A stretch of 64,000 bases of DNA from Bog-375 sp049587755. GTDB lineage: Bacteria; Acidobacteriota; Terriglobia; Bryobacterales; Bryobacteraceae. Below are positions 16,313 to 24,459 of this stretch, piece after piece; position 1 is the stretch's first letter, and the number at the start of each line of letters is the position of its first letter. The stretch spans positions 55,922 to 119,921 of the forward strand of contig JBAVEN010000014.1 in assembly GCA_049587755.1 (NCBI GenBank), read 5' to 3'. The position numbers and the translations under genes were made by a program. The notes beneath the pieces were generated by a model, which was given only the letters and a program-made list of their open reading frames with translations, made no database searches and had not been told where the DNA came from.

Positions 16313-16514
16313 TGGACTCCTTTCCGCGCCGATGTGGGGGCCGCCTGGCCCACGCCTGCGCGTCATTCTGCGTGCCGTTTCCTGATACGGGGTTGTCCCC
16401 GTGGTACCGTAAAGCAACCTTCCCGTCCTTCAATCGCCTCCTGGAACTTTCTTTTCCAGGCCGGTGTCTATACCTTTACAGCGCCCGGTGTTCCTGATAG
16501 CGTGAAGTCAGGAA

Positions 16515-17207
16515 GTGAGCCTGAGAATGAGAGGCTACCCGGTGGCCACAGCGATCCTGGATCTCATTGAACGCCGCGCCGCCGAAGCATCGGCGAGCGA
16601 CGATCTGTGCCTGGCCGAGAGTTTGCGCCAGGGCGATGAGCGGGCCTACGAAGTACTGATCACGCGCTTCCAGCAGCCGGTGTACACGCTTGCCAGCCGG
16701 CTGCTGAACGATCCTGCCGAAGCCGCCGACGTGGTCCAGGAGGTGTTTCTCAAGGTTTTCCGCTCGATCGGTCACTTCCGCGGCCAAAGCAGTCTCAAGA
16801 CTTGGATGTACCGCATTACGGTCAATGAGGCGCACAACGCACGCCGCTGGTTTTTTCGCCATCGCCGGTGCGAAACGGAGTTGGATGGCGCGGCCGAGGA
16901 GAAGCATCATCATTGGCTGGAGACGGTGGCGGATCACAGCCGCTCCCCATTCGATGAGGCCTGTAACCAGGAGCAGCGTCGCATCATCGAAGCCGCGCTG
17001 CTGCGCTTGAATCCGCTTTTTAAGGAGGCCGTGGTGTTACGAGACATCGCGGACCTTAGTTACGAAGAAATTGCCGAGGTGCTGGATGTCTCCCTCGGAA
17101 CAGTGAAATCGCGAATCCTGCGGGGTAGGGAAGCCCTGCGGGCGGAACTCGCGGACAGCCTCGGTGAGAGGCCGGTCCTGCGATTGGTGCCGAAGACGGC
17201 CGAGTAA
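16515..17207 (+). CDS. ECF RNA polymerase sigma factor
   Basis: A 230-aa ECF sigma. Region 2 (about 35-100) has AADVVQEVFLKVFRSIGHFRGQSSLKTWMYRITVNEAHN. Region 4 (about 155-205) has LNPLFKEAVVLRDIADLSYEEIAEVLDVSLGTVKSRILRGREALR. It could start at GTG 16515 or at ATG 16527. An anti-sigma gene follows after 4 bases, so they are co-transcribed and the pair is a signalling unit. The inter-region linker is His/Glu-rich (EEKHHHW). Confidence 0.9.
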   Translation: MSLRMRGYPVATAILDLIERRAAEASASDDLCLAESLRQGDERAYEVLITRFQQPVYTLASRLLNDPAEAADVVQEVFLKVFRSIGHFRGQSSLKTWMYRITVNEAHNARRWFFRHRRCETELDGAAEEKHHHWLETVADHSRSPFDEACNQEQRRIIEAALLRLNPLFKEAVVLRDIADLSYEEIAEVLDVSLGTVKSRILRGREALRAELADSLGERPVLRLVPKTAE

Positions 17208-17211
17208 AGGT

Positions 17212-17961
17212 ATGAGCTGCGAATACGCCCGAGCAAGAATCTCTCCACTCCTCGACCACCGGCTGGGAGAGCGGGAGCGCCGCCATACGCTGGCGCACCT
17301 GGAATCCTGCGGCCAGTGCCGCGATGAGTACCAGGCGTTCGAAGAACAGCGTCTGGCGATGCGGTCCATGGAGGCGCCAGCGGTGCCGCCGGTCCTGACC
17401 CACCGGCTGCGCGTCGTCGCCTCCCACGAGCGCCTGCGGCGGATGACCCGGGCAAGCATCTCGGCCCGCCTGCATCACATGGCGGACAGCGCCCGGCTGT
17501 TCCTGGATAATATGATGCGGCCGGTGGCCCTGCCCTTCGGCGGCGGCTTGGTTTCCGCCGTGCTGCTGTTCAGCATTCTGGCGCCCGGTCTAAGCGTCAC
17601 GCGCACTCGAGGTTTCGATCCATCCGTCTCTTCGATGGTCACTCTTCCGTATGGGAAGCTGGTAGGTGTGACCGGTGAGCTGGCAGGTGCGACCGGTGAG
17701 GTCGTTAGCGTGGAGATGGCCGGCTTCGTCAGCGTCGAAGCTGGCTCGATTCCCTCTTCGACCGACAGCACGCTGGTGGAGCTCACCGTGGACCGGTATG
17801 GCCAGATACGGGACTGGAAAATGGTGCAGGGCGAGCTGACGCCCGATGTCAAGAGCTTCATCCTGTTTTCCAACTTCGACCCCGGCACCTATTTCGGCGT
17901 TCCCACCGATAGTAAGGTGTTGGTAGCCGTGCATTCGGCCCGCGGCGTGGCCCGGAGCTGA
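17212..17961 (+). CDS. Membrane-bound zinc-finger anti-sigma factor
   Basis: A 249-aa protein whose start at 17212 (MSCEYARARISPLLDHRL) gives the standard anti-sigma zinc-finger layout: Cys3 and HLESCGQC (about 28-35). A membrane helix lies around 105-125 (LPFGGGLVSAVLLFSILAPGL). The 130-residue outer part includes an imperfect internal repeat (KLVGVTGELAGATGEVVSVEM) and looks beta-rich. It should sequester the sigma encoded 4 bases upstream until a signal arrives. The rsmA GTG start lies 9 bases after its stop, so rsmA may be expressed from the same transcript. Confidence 0.85.
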   Translation: MSCEYARARISPLLDHRLGERERRHTLAHLESCGQCRDEYQAFEEQRLAMRSMEAPAVPPVLTHRLRVVASHERLRRMTRASISARLHHMADSARLFLDNMMRPVALPFGGGLVSAVLLFSILAPGLSVTRTRGFDPSVSSMVTLPYGKLVGVTGELAGATGEVVSVEMAGFVSVEAGSIPSSTDSTLVELTVDRYGQIRDWKMVQGELTPDVKSFILFSNFDPGTYFGVPTDSKVLVAVHSARGVARS

Positions 17962-17970
17962 GCGCCCGGC

Positions 17971-18711
17971 GTGGCGCGCCAGCGGCTGGGGCAACATTTC
18001 CTGATTCAGGGCTCCGTGCTGGAGCGTATCGCCCGCGCCGCATGTCCCGCTCCCCAACCTTTGGTGATTGAAATCGGCCCCGGCCGCGGCGCGCTAACGG
18101 CTAGGCTGCTCGAGCGCGCCGCTCGCGTCGTCGCCATCGAAATCGATCATTCTCTGGCAGATCATCTGCGCCACAGGTTCGCCCGAGACAATCGCCTGGA
18201 AGTGGTCGAAGCTGACGTCCTCTCCACCGACCTGGCGCAGTGGGGGCCGGCGCCAATCGCCGGCAACCTGCCTTACTACATCACCTCACCCATCCTCGAA
18301 CGCGCTCTCCGCCTGCGCCCGCCGCGCGCCGTCTTTCTGCTCCAAAAGGAGGTTGCCCACCGTCTGCTGGCCCAGCCGGGTTCCCGCGATTACGGCTACC
18401 TCACCGTCGCCACTGCCTTGTTCGCCACCCCCCGGCTCTTATGCGAAGTGCGGCCCTCCGCCTTCCGTCCGCCGCCGAAGGTGGATTCCGCGGCAGTCGA
18501 GTTCGCTCCTCGCGCTCCCGCCACGCCGGACGCCGAGGCCTTCCTCGAATTCGTCGCCCACTGCTTCCGCCACAAGCGCAAAACCATCCGCAACAACCTC
18601 GCAGTGGTGTATGGTAAGGATGTAATCGAAAGCTGGCCGGAAGCCGCCCTGCGTGCCGAACAACTCAGCCTGCCGCAATTGGAAGAGATGTGGCGCCGGC
18701 TCCGGACATAG
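17971..18711 (+). CDS. rsmA: 16S rRNA dimethyladenosine transferase
   Basis: A 246-aa methylase (KsgA) that dimethylates two adjacent adenosines near the 3' end of 16S rRNA during 30S maturation. RQRLGQHFL at the start, the SAM-binding motif EIGPGRGALT (about 31-40) and the catalytic motif NLPYYITSP (about 93-101) are intact. It is somewhat shorter than the 270-aa norm. It starts with GTG 9 bases after an anti-sigma gene. No other translation gene is nearby, so the linkage is probably accidental. Confidence 0.93.
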   Translation: MARQRLGQHFLIQGSVLERIARAACPAPQPLVIEIGPGRGALTARLLERAARVVAIEIDHSLADHLRHRFARDNRLEVVEADVLSTDLAQWGPAPIAGNLPYYITSPILERALRLRPPRAVFLLQKEVAHRLLAQPGSRDYGYLTVATALFATPRLLCEVRPSAFRPPPKVDSAAVEFAPRAPATPDAEAFLEFVAHCFRHKRKTIRNNLAVVYGKDVIESWPEAALRAEQLSLPQLEEMWRRLRT

Positions 18712-18714
18712 TGA

Positions 18715-18742
18715 GGTGGGGCAGGCTTCAGCTTGCCCACGC
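18715..18742 (+). repeat. Hairpin repeat, family GGTGGGGCAGG, copy 1
   Basis: A 28-bp segment immediately after the rsmA stop can fold with arms around GGGGCAGGC/GCTTGCCC. A near copy in the other orientation lies at 42218-42245 between rpsG and fusA. It may end the rsmA transcript. Confidence 0.5.
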
Positions 18743-18850
18743 GGAGTGTTGCCTTTCTCCAATAGCCGGCGAGAATTGCTGAGAAACGCAACAGCCCCAT
18801 TCTCCCGATTTGGACATTCGCGTGCAAATATCGTTGAAAGGCCATAGTTT

Positions 18851-21139
18851 ATGAAGATCCGTCCTGAAGATGCTCTCGAATACCACTCCAAGTCCCCGGC
18901 CGGCAAACTGGCGGTGACTCCCACCAAACCCTGCCGGACGCAGCGGGACCTTAGCCTGGCCTATACGCCTGGGGTCGCTGTTCCGTGTCTCGAAATCGAG
19001 CGCGACCCGTCCCTGGCCTACGCCTACACCGGCAAAGGGAACCTGGTGGCCGTGGTCAGCAATGGCACGGCCGTGCTTGGCCTTGGCAACATCGGCCCCT
19101 TGGCCGGCAAACCGGTGATGGAAGGCAAAGGGGTATTGTTCAAGCGCTTCGCCGATATCGACGTGTTCGATATCGAGCTTGCGACCGAGGATCCGCGCGA
19201 GATCATTCGTACCTGCCAGGTGCTGGAACCGACGTTCGGCGGCATCAACCTGGAGGACATCAAGGCGCCCGAGTGTTTCATCATCGAGGAGGAACTGCGG
19301 AAGACCATGAACATCCCGGTCTTCCACGACGATCAGCACGGCACTGCCATCATCTCCGCCGCCGGTTTGCTGAATGCGCTTGAGCTTGCCGGCAAGAAGA
19401 TCGGCGAAGTCAAGGTGGTGTTCAACGGCGCTGGCGCCAGCGCTATCTCCTGCGCAGCCCACTACTGCACCCTGGGCGTGCGCCGCGAGAACATTTTGAT
19501 GTGCGACACCAAGGGTGTGATTTACGAAGGCCGCACCGAGCACATGAATGTTTACAAGGCCCGCTACGCCAACAAGACCGAAGCCCGCACCCTGGCTGAA
19601 GCGTTGGTGGGCGCCGACGTGTTCTTCGGCCTTTCGAGCGGCGGCGTGGTGACTCCCGAAATGGTAATGACGATGGCGCCCGACCCGATCATCTTTGCGC
19701 TCGCCAACCCGGATCCCGAGATCGCCTATGATGTGGCCCTGGCTGCCCGCCCGGATGCCATCGTCGCCACCGGCCGCTCCGACTTTCCCAACCAGGTAAA
19801 CAACGTCTTAGGCTTTCCCTTCATTTTCCGTGGCGCCCTGGACGTTCGCGCCACCACCATCAACGACGAGATGAAGCGGGCCGCCACTCTGGCCCTGGCT
19901 TCGCTGGCCAAGCAGGACGTGCCCGATTCGGTGCTGCGCGCCTACGGCGTGGAGCGGATGGAATTTGGGCGCGAATACATCATCCCCAAGCCCTTCGATC
20001 CGCGCGTTCTCATTTGGGAGGCCTCGGCGGTGGCGCAGGCGGCCATGGAAACAGGCGTGGCGCGGCTGCCGGTCGATCTCGACCAGTATCGCGAGGAGTT
20101 GGAGCGCCGCCTCGGCCGCGCCAACGAAGTCATGCGCGCCATGATCCACAAGGCGCAAAAGCAGCCCAAGCGCATTGTCTTCGCCGAAGGCGAGCAGCCC
20201 AAGATCCTGCGCGCCAGCCAGATTCTGCTCGACGAGAAGATCGCCCAGCCGATCCTGCTCGGCAATCCACAGAAGATTCAGGAACGGATCCATGAGATGC
20301 ATCTCAACCTGACCGGCGCGCAGGTGATTGAACCGGCCTGTTTCGCCCGCCTGGAGGAGTATCTGGAGGAGTTTTATCAGTTGCGGCAGCGCAAGGGCAT
20401 CACCCGCACCGAAGCCGCTCAAACCATCCTCAACCCGGTCACCTTCGGCAGCATGATGGTGCGGTTGGGCGATGCCGACGCCTTGATCGGCGGCTTGACC
20501 ACCCACTATCCCGATACCATCCGTCCCGCTCTGCAGGTGATCGACGTCCGCCCCGAGATGCGCAAGGTGGCGGGGGTGTACCTGCTGATCACTGCCAAGG
20601 GAGACCTGTACTTCCTGGCCGACGCCACCGTCAACATCGAGCCTTCGGCCGAGGACCTTTCCGAAATCGCCATCATGGCCGCCGAAAAGGCGCGCCGCTT
20701 CAACGTGGAGCCGCGCGTCGCCATGCTCTCGTTTTCCAACTTCGGCAGCACGCGCCATCCGCTGGCGGAAAAAGTGCGCCGCGCCGTGGAGCTGGTGCGC
20801 CAGCGCGCGCCGGGCCTGATGATCGATGGCGAAATGCAGGCCGATACCGCCGTGGTGCCGCAAATCATCGACGAAACCTACGCGTTCAGCACCCTCAAGG
20901 GCGGCGCCAACGTCTTGGTCTTTCCCAATCTCGAAGCCGGCAACATCGCCTACAAGCTGCTGCAGCGCATCGGCGGCGCCGAAGCTATCGGCCCGCTGCT
21001 TACCGGCCTTTCCAAGCCGGTCCACGTCTTGCAGCGCGGCTCCGAAGTCAACGACATCGTCCACGTTGCCGCCGTCGCCGTGGTGGACGCGCAGGAAGTC
21101 GGCAAGCCCTACCGCTCCATCGCCCCCGTAGCGCGGTAA
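18851..21139 (+). CDS. maeB: NADP-dependent malic enzyme fused to phosphotransacetylase domain
   Basis: A 762-aa protein of the MaeB type. The N-terminal 430 residues are malic enzyme: YTPGVAVPCLEI, the metal/substrate region VFHDDQHGTAI (about 157-167), and the nucleotide-binding loop FNGAGASAISCA (about 194-205). They convert malate to pyruvate, CO2 and NADPH. The C-terminal 330 residues are a phosphate acetyl/butaryltransferase-like domain (MIHKAQKQPKRIVFAEGEQPKIL onward). In known MaeB proteins this domain is regulatory, binding acetyl-CoA, rather than catalytic. Length matches the family (about 760). With citrate synthase nearby this is central carbon metabolism, but the two genes are not in one operon. 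Confidence 0.95.
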   Translation: MKIRPEDALEYHSKSPAGKLAVTPTKPCRTQRDLSLAYTPGVAVPCLEIERDPSLAYAYTGKGNLVAVVSNGTAVLGLGNIGPLAGKPVMEGKGVLFKRFADIDVFDIELATEDPREIIRTCQVLEPTFGGINLEDIKAPECFIIEEELRKTMNIPVFHDDQHGTAIISAAGLLNALELAGKKIGEVKVVFNGAGASAISCAAHYCTLGVRRENILMCDTKGVIYEGRTEHMNVYKARYANKTEARTLAEALVGADVFFGLSSGGVVTPEMVMTMAPDPIIFALANPDPEIAYDVALAARPDAIVATGRSDFPNQVNNVLGFPFIFRGALDVRATTINDEMKRAATLALASLAKQDVPDSVLRAYGVERMEFGREYIIPKPFDPRVLIWEASAVAQAAMETGVARLPVDLDQYREELERRLGRANEVMRAMIHKAQKQPKRIVFAEGEQPKILRASQILLDEKIAQPILLGNPQKIQERIHEMHLNLTGAQVIEPACFARLEEYLEEFYQLRQRKGITRTEAAQTILNPVTFGSMMVRLGDADALIGGLTTHYPDTIRPALQVIDVRPEMRKVAGVYLLITAKGDLYFLADATVNIEPSAEDLSEIAIMAAEKARRFNVEPRVAMLSFSNFGSTRHPLAEKVRRAVELVRQRAPGLMIDGEMQADTAVVPQIIDETYAFSTLKGGANVLVFPNLEAGNIAYKLLQRIGGAEAIGPLLTGLSKPVHVLQRGSEVNDIVHVAAVAVVDAQEVGKPYRSIAPVAR

Positions 21140-21245
21140 GTGGCAGGTAGGACAGACCACCGCCTTTCGTGATCTGTCAATTTTCGTTGGTCAACGGCGC
21201 TTTGACGGCAAGAAGCGATCTTCTGCCCCACCTGGCCGCTCGCGG

Positions 21246-21932
21246 CTACTTCTTCGCCGGCAACGCCCTCTTCTTCGCCGCTGCGGGTGCCGGCTCGGGG
21301 CCGACGCGCTCGATGGTAACGCTAGTCAGCTTGACGGGCACATTCGGCCGGATGCCTCCCTCCGGCAGGTGCTTGCCCGGTACGCGCGAAATGGCCTTCA
21401 CCACGTCCTGCCCTTCCACCACCTGGCCGAAGATGGTATACCCGCCATCGTACTCGCGGATTGGCGACGCCACGGTGATGAACCATTGGCAGCCGCCCGA
21501 GTTGGGCGTGCCCGTGTTGGCCATGGCGAGCCGGCCCGGCCGGTCGAACTTGAGGCCAGGCAGAATTTCATCGCGAACCTTGACGCCGCACTCGTGCCCG
21601 CCCGTGCCCGTCGGGTCGCCGCCCTGGATCATGCCGTCGAGCATGATGCGATGAAAGGTCGTGTTGTTGTACAAAGGCCGCCTCACCATGGCTGCGGTCT
21701 TGGGATCTTTCCACGGCTTGGTGCCCTTGGCCAGCCCGACGAAGTTGCGCACCGTAAGCGGCGTGTCTTTTTCGAAAAGCTGGACGGTGATGTCGCCCAT
21801 GGAGGTCTTGAATATGGCGTACAGCCCGTCCGGCCGCCCCGCCGCGGCAGGAGCATTCGCCGGTGGCGCCTGGGGCGCTTGCGCCAGCGCTGCAACGCCC
21901 GTCAGGAACACCGACACAAGTACCTTCGACAT
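21246..21932 (-). CDS. Secreted cyclophilin-type peptidyl-prolyl isomerase
   Basis: The start at 21932 is preferred over 21956 because GGAGGCAATTC lies before it and a signal peptide then begins at once. The 228-aa product has cleavage near ALAQA, a Pro/Ala linker, and a cyclophilin domain (about 40-215). It shows FHRIMLDGMIQGGDPTGTG and MANTGTPNSGGCQWFI with the catalytic Arg of FHR. The QFFI motif Gln is present in CQWFITV. It isomerises prolyl bonds in the periplasm and helps fold exported proteins. The Lys-rich tail (KKRALPAKK) is unusual for a soluble periplasmic protein and may bind polyanions. Monocistronic. Confidence 0.9.
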   Translation of the reverse strand: MSKVLVSVFLTGVAALAQAPQAPPANAPAAAGRPDGLYAIFKTSMGDITVQLFEKDTPLTVRNFVGLAKGTKPWKDPKTAAMVRRPLYNNTTFHRIMLDGMIQGGDPTGTGGHECGVKVRDEILPGLKFDRPGRLAMANTGTPNSGGCQWFITVASPIREYDGGYTIFGQVVEGQDVVKAISRVPGKHLPEGGIRPNVPVKLTSVTIERVGPEPAPAAAKKRALPAKK

Positions 21933-22064
21933 GAATTGCCTCCACAATAACCGCAACTGAGCATTTTAACCCATAAATCGGGCTGCGAAACTCCGAATAC
22001 CCGGGCGAACGAGATGGCCGCCGGGCCGAAAAAGGGGCCGTAAGAGGGTTGCAAGCGCCGGCGG

Positions 22065-23240
22065 TTATTTCTTCAGCTCGGCTTGCAGTTGGCGATACGC
22101 TTCTTCTTCGTAATTCGTTTTCACGCGCACCCGGTCTTCCAGCCGCACCTCGCCTGGACGCGCTCCCTCGCTCTTCAGCGAGCGTCCCAGCATCAGCGTC
22201 GCCTCCGCGTCGTCGGGAGCGCGATCCAGAACCGCGCGAAAGCTTGCCGCGGCGGCCTGGTATTGCCCGGCCCGCCACTGGGTGTATGCCAGGTTGAAGT
22301 GATAGTCGGGATCGGCATTGTCACCCTCCAGCGCCTTTTGGAAGCTGGCAATGGCCGCCGGATAATCGTTGAGCCTCGCCTCAGCGGCGCCCAAGTCGTT
22401 GAAGACTTCATTGAGCGGCACGGCTCGGGCCACCAGCCGGAACGACTGCTCGGCGCCGGCGTAATCTTCGATGTAGTAGCGGCACAAGCCCAAAAAGAAT
22501 TGCGCCTCCAGGTACCGCGAATCGAAACGGCCCACGCGCGCGAGCCATCCCGCAGCCACCTTGTATTCCCGCTTCTCCCAATAGCCCTTGCCCAACTGGA
22601 AACACGGCTGGGAGTAATGTTCGTCCAGCCGGGCCGCCTGCATGAACAGGTGCTGGCGCTGCTCCGGGTCGGTAGCCAGCAGGCCGCGAACGTAGTTCTC
22701 CACCGCATCGATGCGCACCGGCGGGCGCACTTTGAGAAAATCCGCTTCCGAAGGCGCGCCGCGCGGTTCCAGTTGCTGCAGCGTCCGCCATCCCAGGCGC
22801 GCTTCGAGCTCCGCCAGGTCCTCCAGCGCTCCCAGCTCGGTGAACGGCGGCCCTTGCCGCGTCTCCTTCAGATAGAGCACGCGCGCGGTAATGTGCAGCG
22901 ACCCTTTCGATGCCGTGCCGCCAGCCTCGGCCGGCAGCAGCTCGTAGCTTCCGTAAACCACGCGGGCCGCGTCGAGAGCCTGGCCCACTTTGATGATTGA
23001 GGCGTGCGTCAGCTCGGTGCCCGGCCGCAGCGAAAGCCGGCGGTAAGCTTCCGCCTTATCCTCCCGCCCCAGCACGAGCAGCCCCTCGGAGGCAAGCGAA
23101 TCCTGCACGGTTTCGGCGATGCTCTCGCCGATCCAATCCAGGCCGGCCGAGTCGGTGTGGTTGAAAAAGCGCAGGACCACCACCGTTTCGGCGCGCAGCG
23201 AGGCGCACACAATTATCGCCAGACCAAGCAAGCGAAGCAT
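22065..23240 (-). CDS. Secreted TPR protein
   Basis: I set the start at 23240, where the product opens with a signal peptide (MLRLLGLAIIVCASLRA). An upstream in-frame start at 23366 would overlap miaA. The 391-aa protein begins with VVVLRFFNHTDSAGLDWIGESIAE, typical of a TolB-N/FlgO-like domain with a helix and strand (about 20-160). TPR-like helices follow (about 190-360), e.g. YHFNLAYTQWRAGQYQAAAASFRAVL. It probably acts in the periplasm in complex assembly. It lies 64 bases downstream of miaA on the same strand, so they may share a transcript. Confidence 0.75.
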   Translation of the reverse strand: MLRLLGLAIIVCASLRAETVVVLRFFNHTDSAGLDWIGESIAETVQDSLASEGLLVLGREDKAEAYRRLSLRPGTELTHASIIKVGQALDAARVVYGSYELLPAEAGGTASKGSLHITARVLYLKETRQGPPFTELGALEDLAELEARLGWRTLQQLEPRGAPSEADFLKVRPPVRIDAVENYVRGLLATDPEQRQHLFMQAARLDEHYSQPCFQLGKGYWEKREYKVAAGWLARVGRFDSRYLEAQFFLGLCRYYIEDYAGAEQSFRLVARAVPLNEVFNDLGAAEARLNDYPAAIASFQKALEGDNADPDYHFNLAYTQWRAGQYQAAAASFRAVLDRAPDDAEATLMLGRSLKSEGARPGEVRLEDRVRVKTNYEEEAYRQLQAELKK

Positions 23241-23304
23241 CGGTATTTTCAGTGTAGCAGCCGTCAGCCGGCCGCCCTCGCGAAGCCTAGGCATAAGGCC
23301 GCCG

Positions 23305-24321
23305 CTACTCCAGAAATGCACGCACCCGCGCCGCTGCTTCCTCGACAATCGCCGGGTCCTTGCCAAAGCCGCGCAGCCACACCAGGCCCGTTTCCTTGCG
23401 CCACCAGGTGATCTGGCGTTTGGCGTAGTTGCGCGTCTTGCGCTGCGCGTAGAACAGCGCCTCGTGCGGATTTAATTCGCCGTGGATCAGTTGCAGCGCC
23501 TGTTTATACCCGTGAGATTCGAATGGCTTGATGGTCCCGGCGAAACCCAGCCCCAGGATGCGCCGCACCTCTTCCACCAGGCCTCTTGCAAACATGCGTT
23601 CGCAGCGTTCATCGAGCCGCTGGTACAGCGCGTCGCGGTCCGGCAACAGCCCCAATTTGAGCACGCGGAAGCCGGTCAATGCCGCTCGTCCCTGTTCGAA
23701 CAGCTCCGTCACTGGCCGTCGCGTCAGCAGGCAGACTTCGAGCGCGCGCGTCACTTTCGGCACGTCGTGCGAATGGATTTTCGCCGCGGCTACGCTGTCC
23801 AGCCGCCGCAGCAGGCGATGGAGAGAACCTGGCCGCCGCTTCTCGCGCGCGCCCAACCGGTCGCGCAGCGCCTGGTCCCGCGCCGGGCCGGCGAACAGCC
23901 CGTCCACCAGCGCCCGCAGATAAAAGCCGGTACCGCCGCAGACAATCGGCAAACGGCCGCGAGCCGAGATTGCGGCGACCGCATCCCGCCCCGCGCGCGC
24001 GAACTCGCCCGCCGTAAACAGGGCGTCGGGTTCCAGAATATCGATCAGATGATGGGGAATCCCCCGCCGCTCATCGGCGCTGAGTTTGGCCGTGCCGATA
24101 TCGAAGTGACGATACACCTGGAGCGAGTCGCAGCTTACCACTTCGCCCTGGAATGCTTCCGCCAGGTGGAGCGCCAAATCGCTTTTGCCCGAGCCCGTGG
24201 GTCCCACCACCGCAACCATCGGCCGCGCCGCAGCGTCTTCTCGTACAAGGGAACGGCCGGCCGGATCGGGCCGGTCGGAGGTGCGGTGTATCACAATGGA
24301 CGACGTGCGCATCGCTTGCAC
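23305..24321 (-). CDS. miaA: tRNA dimethylallyltransferase
   Basis: A 338-aa enzyme that transfers a dimethylallyl group to A37 of tRNAs reading UNN codons. The P-loop is GPTGSGKSDLAL (about 40-51). CDSLQVYRHFDIGTAK (about 64-79) holds the conserved Asp and the substrate site. IVCGGTGFYLRAL, and KPFESHGYKQAL near the end with QRKTRNYAKRQITWWR, complete the family signature. The first 34 residues before MVAVVGPTGSGKS have no counterpart in most MiaA proteins, so the true start could be 24219. Expressed toward the TPR gene. Confidence 0.93.
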   Translation of the reverse strand: MQAMRTSSIVIHRTSDRPDPAGRSLVREDAAARPMVAVVGPTGSGKSDLALHLAEAFQGEVVSCDSLQVYRHFDIGTAKLSADERRGIPHHLIDILEPDALFTAGEFARAGRDAVAAISARGRLPIVCGGTGFYLRALVDGLFAGPARDQALRDRLGAREKRRPGSLHRLLRRLDSVAAAKIHSHDVPKVTRALEVCLLTRRPVTELFEQGRAALTGFRVLKLGLLPDRDALYQRLDERCERMFARGLVEEVRRILGLGFAGTIKPFESHGYKQALQLIHGELNPHEALFYAQRKTRNYAKRQITWWRKETGLVWLRGFGKDPAIVEEAAARVRAFLE

Positions 24322-24459
24322 GAACCGGACCTGCGGCAGGAATCAAATGCCGGCGCTACCCGCCAATGAGTGCGGGCATTGCGGCGCAACCCCGTTATAC
24401 AATAAAAAGGTGATGTTCGGCCCTGGGCATGCCACAGGCCGGAATCGAGTAAGGACCCC

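Noticed and set aside
21169..21654. Plus-strand 161-aa frame opposite the cyclophilin gene
   Set aside because: It is antisense to the clear cyclophilin domain and has no ribosome site.
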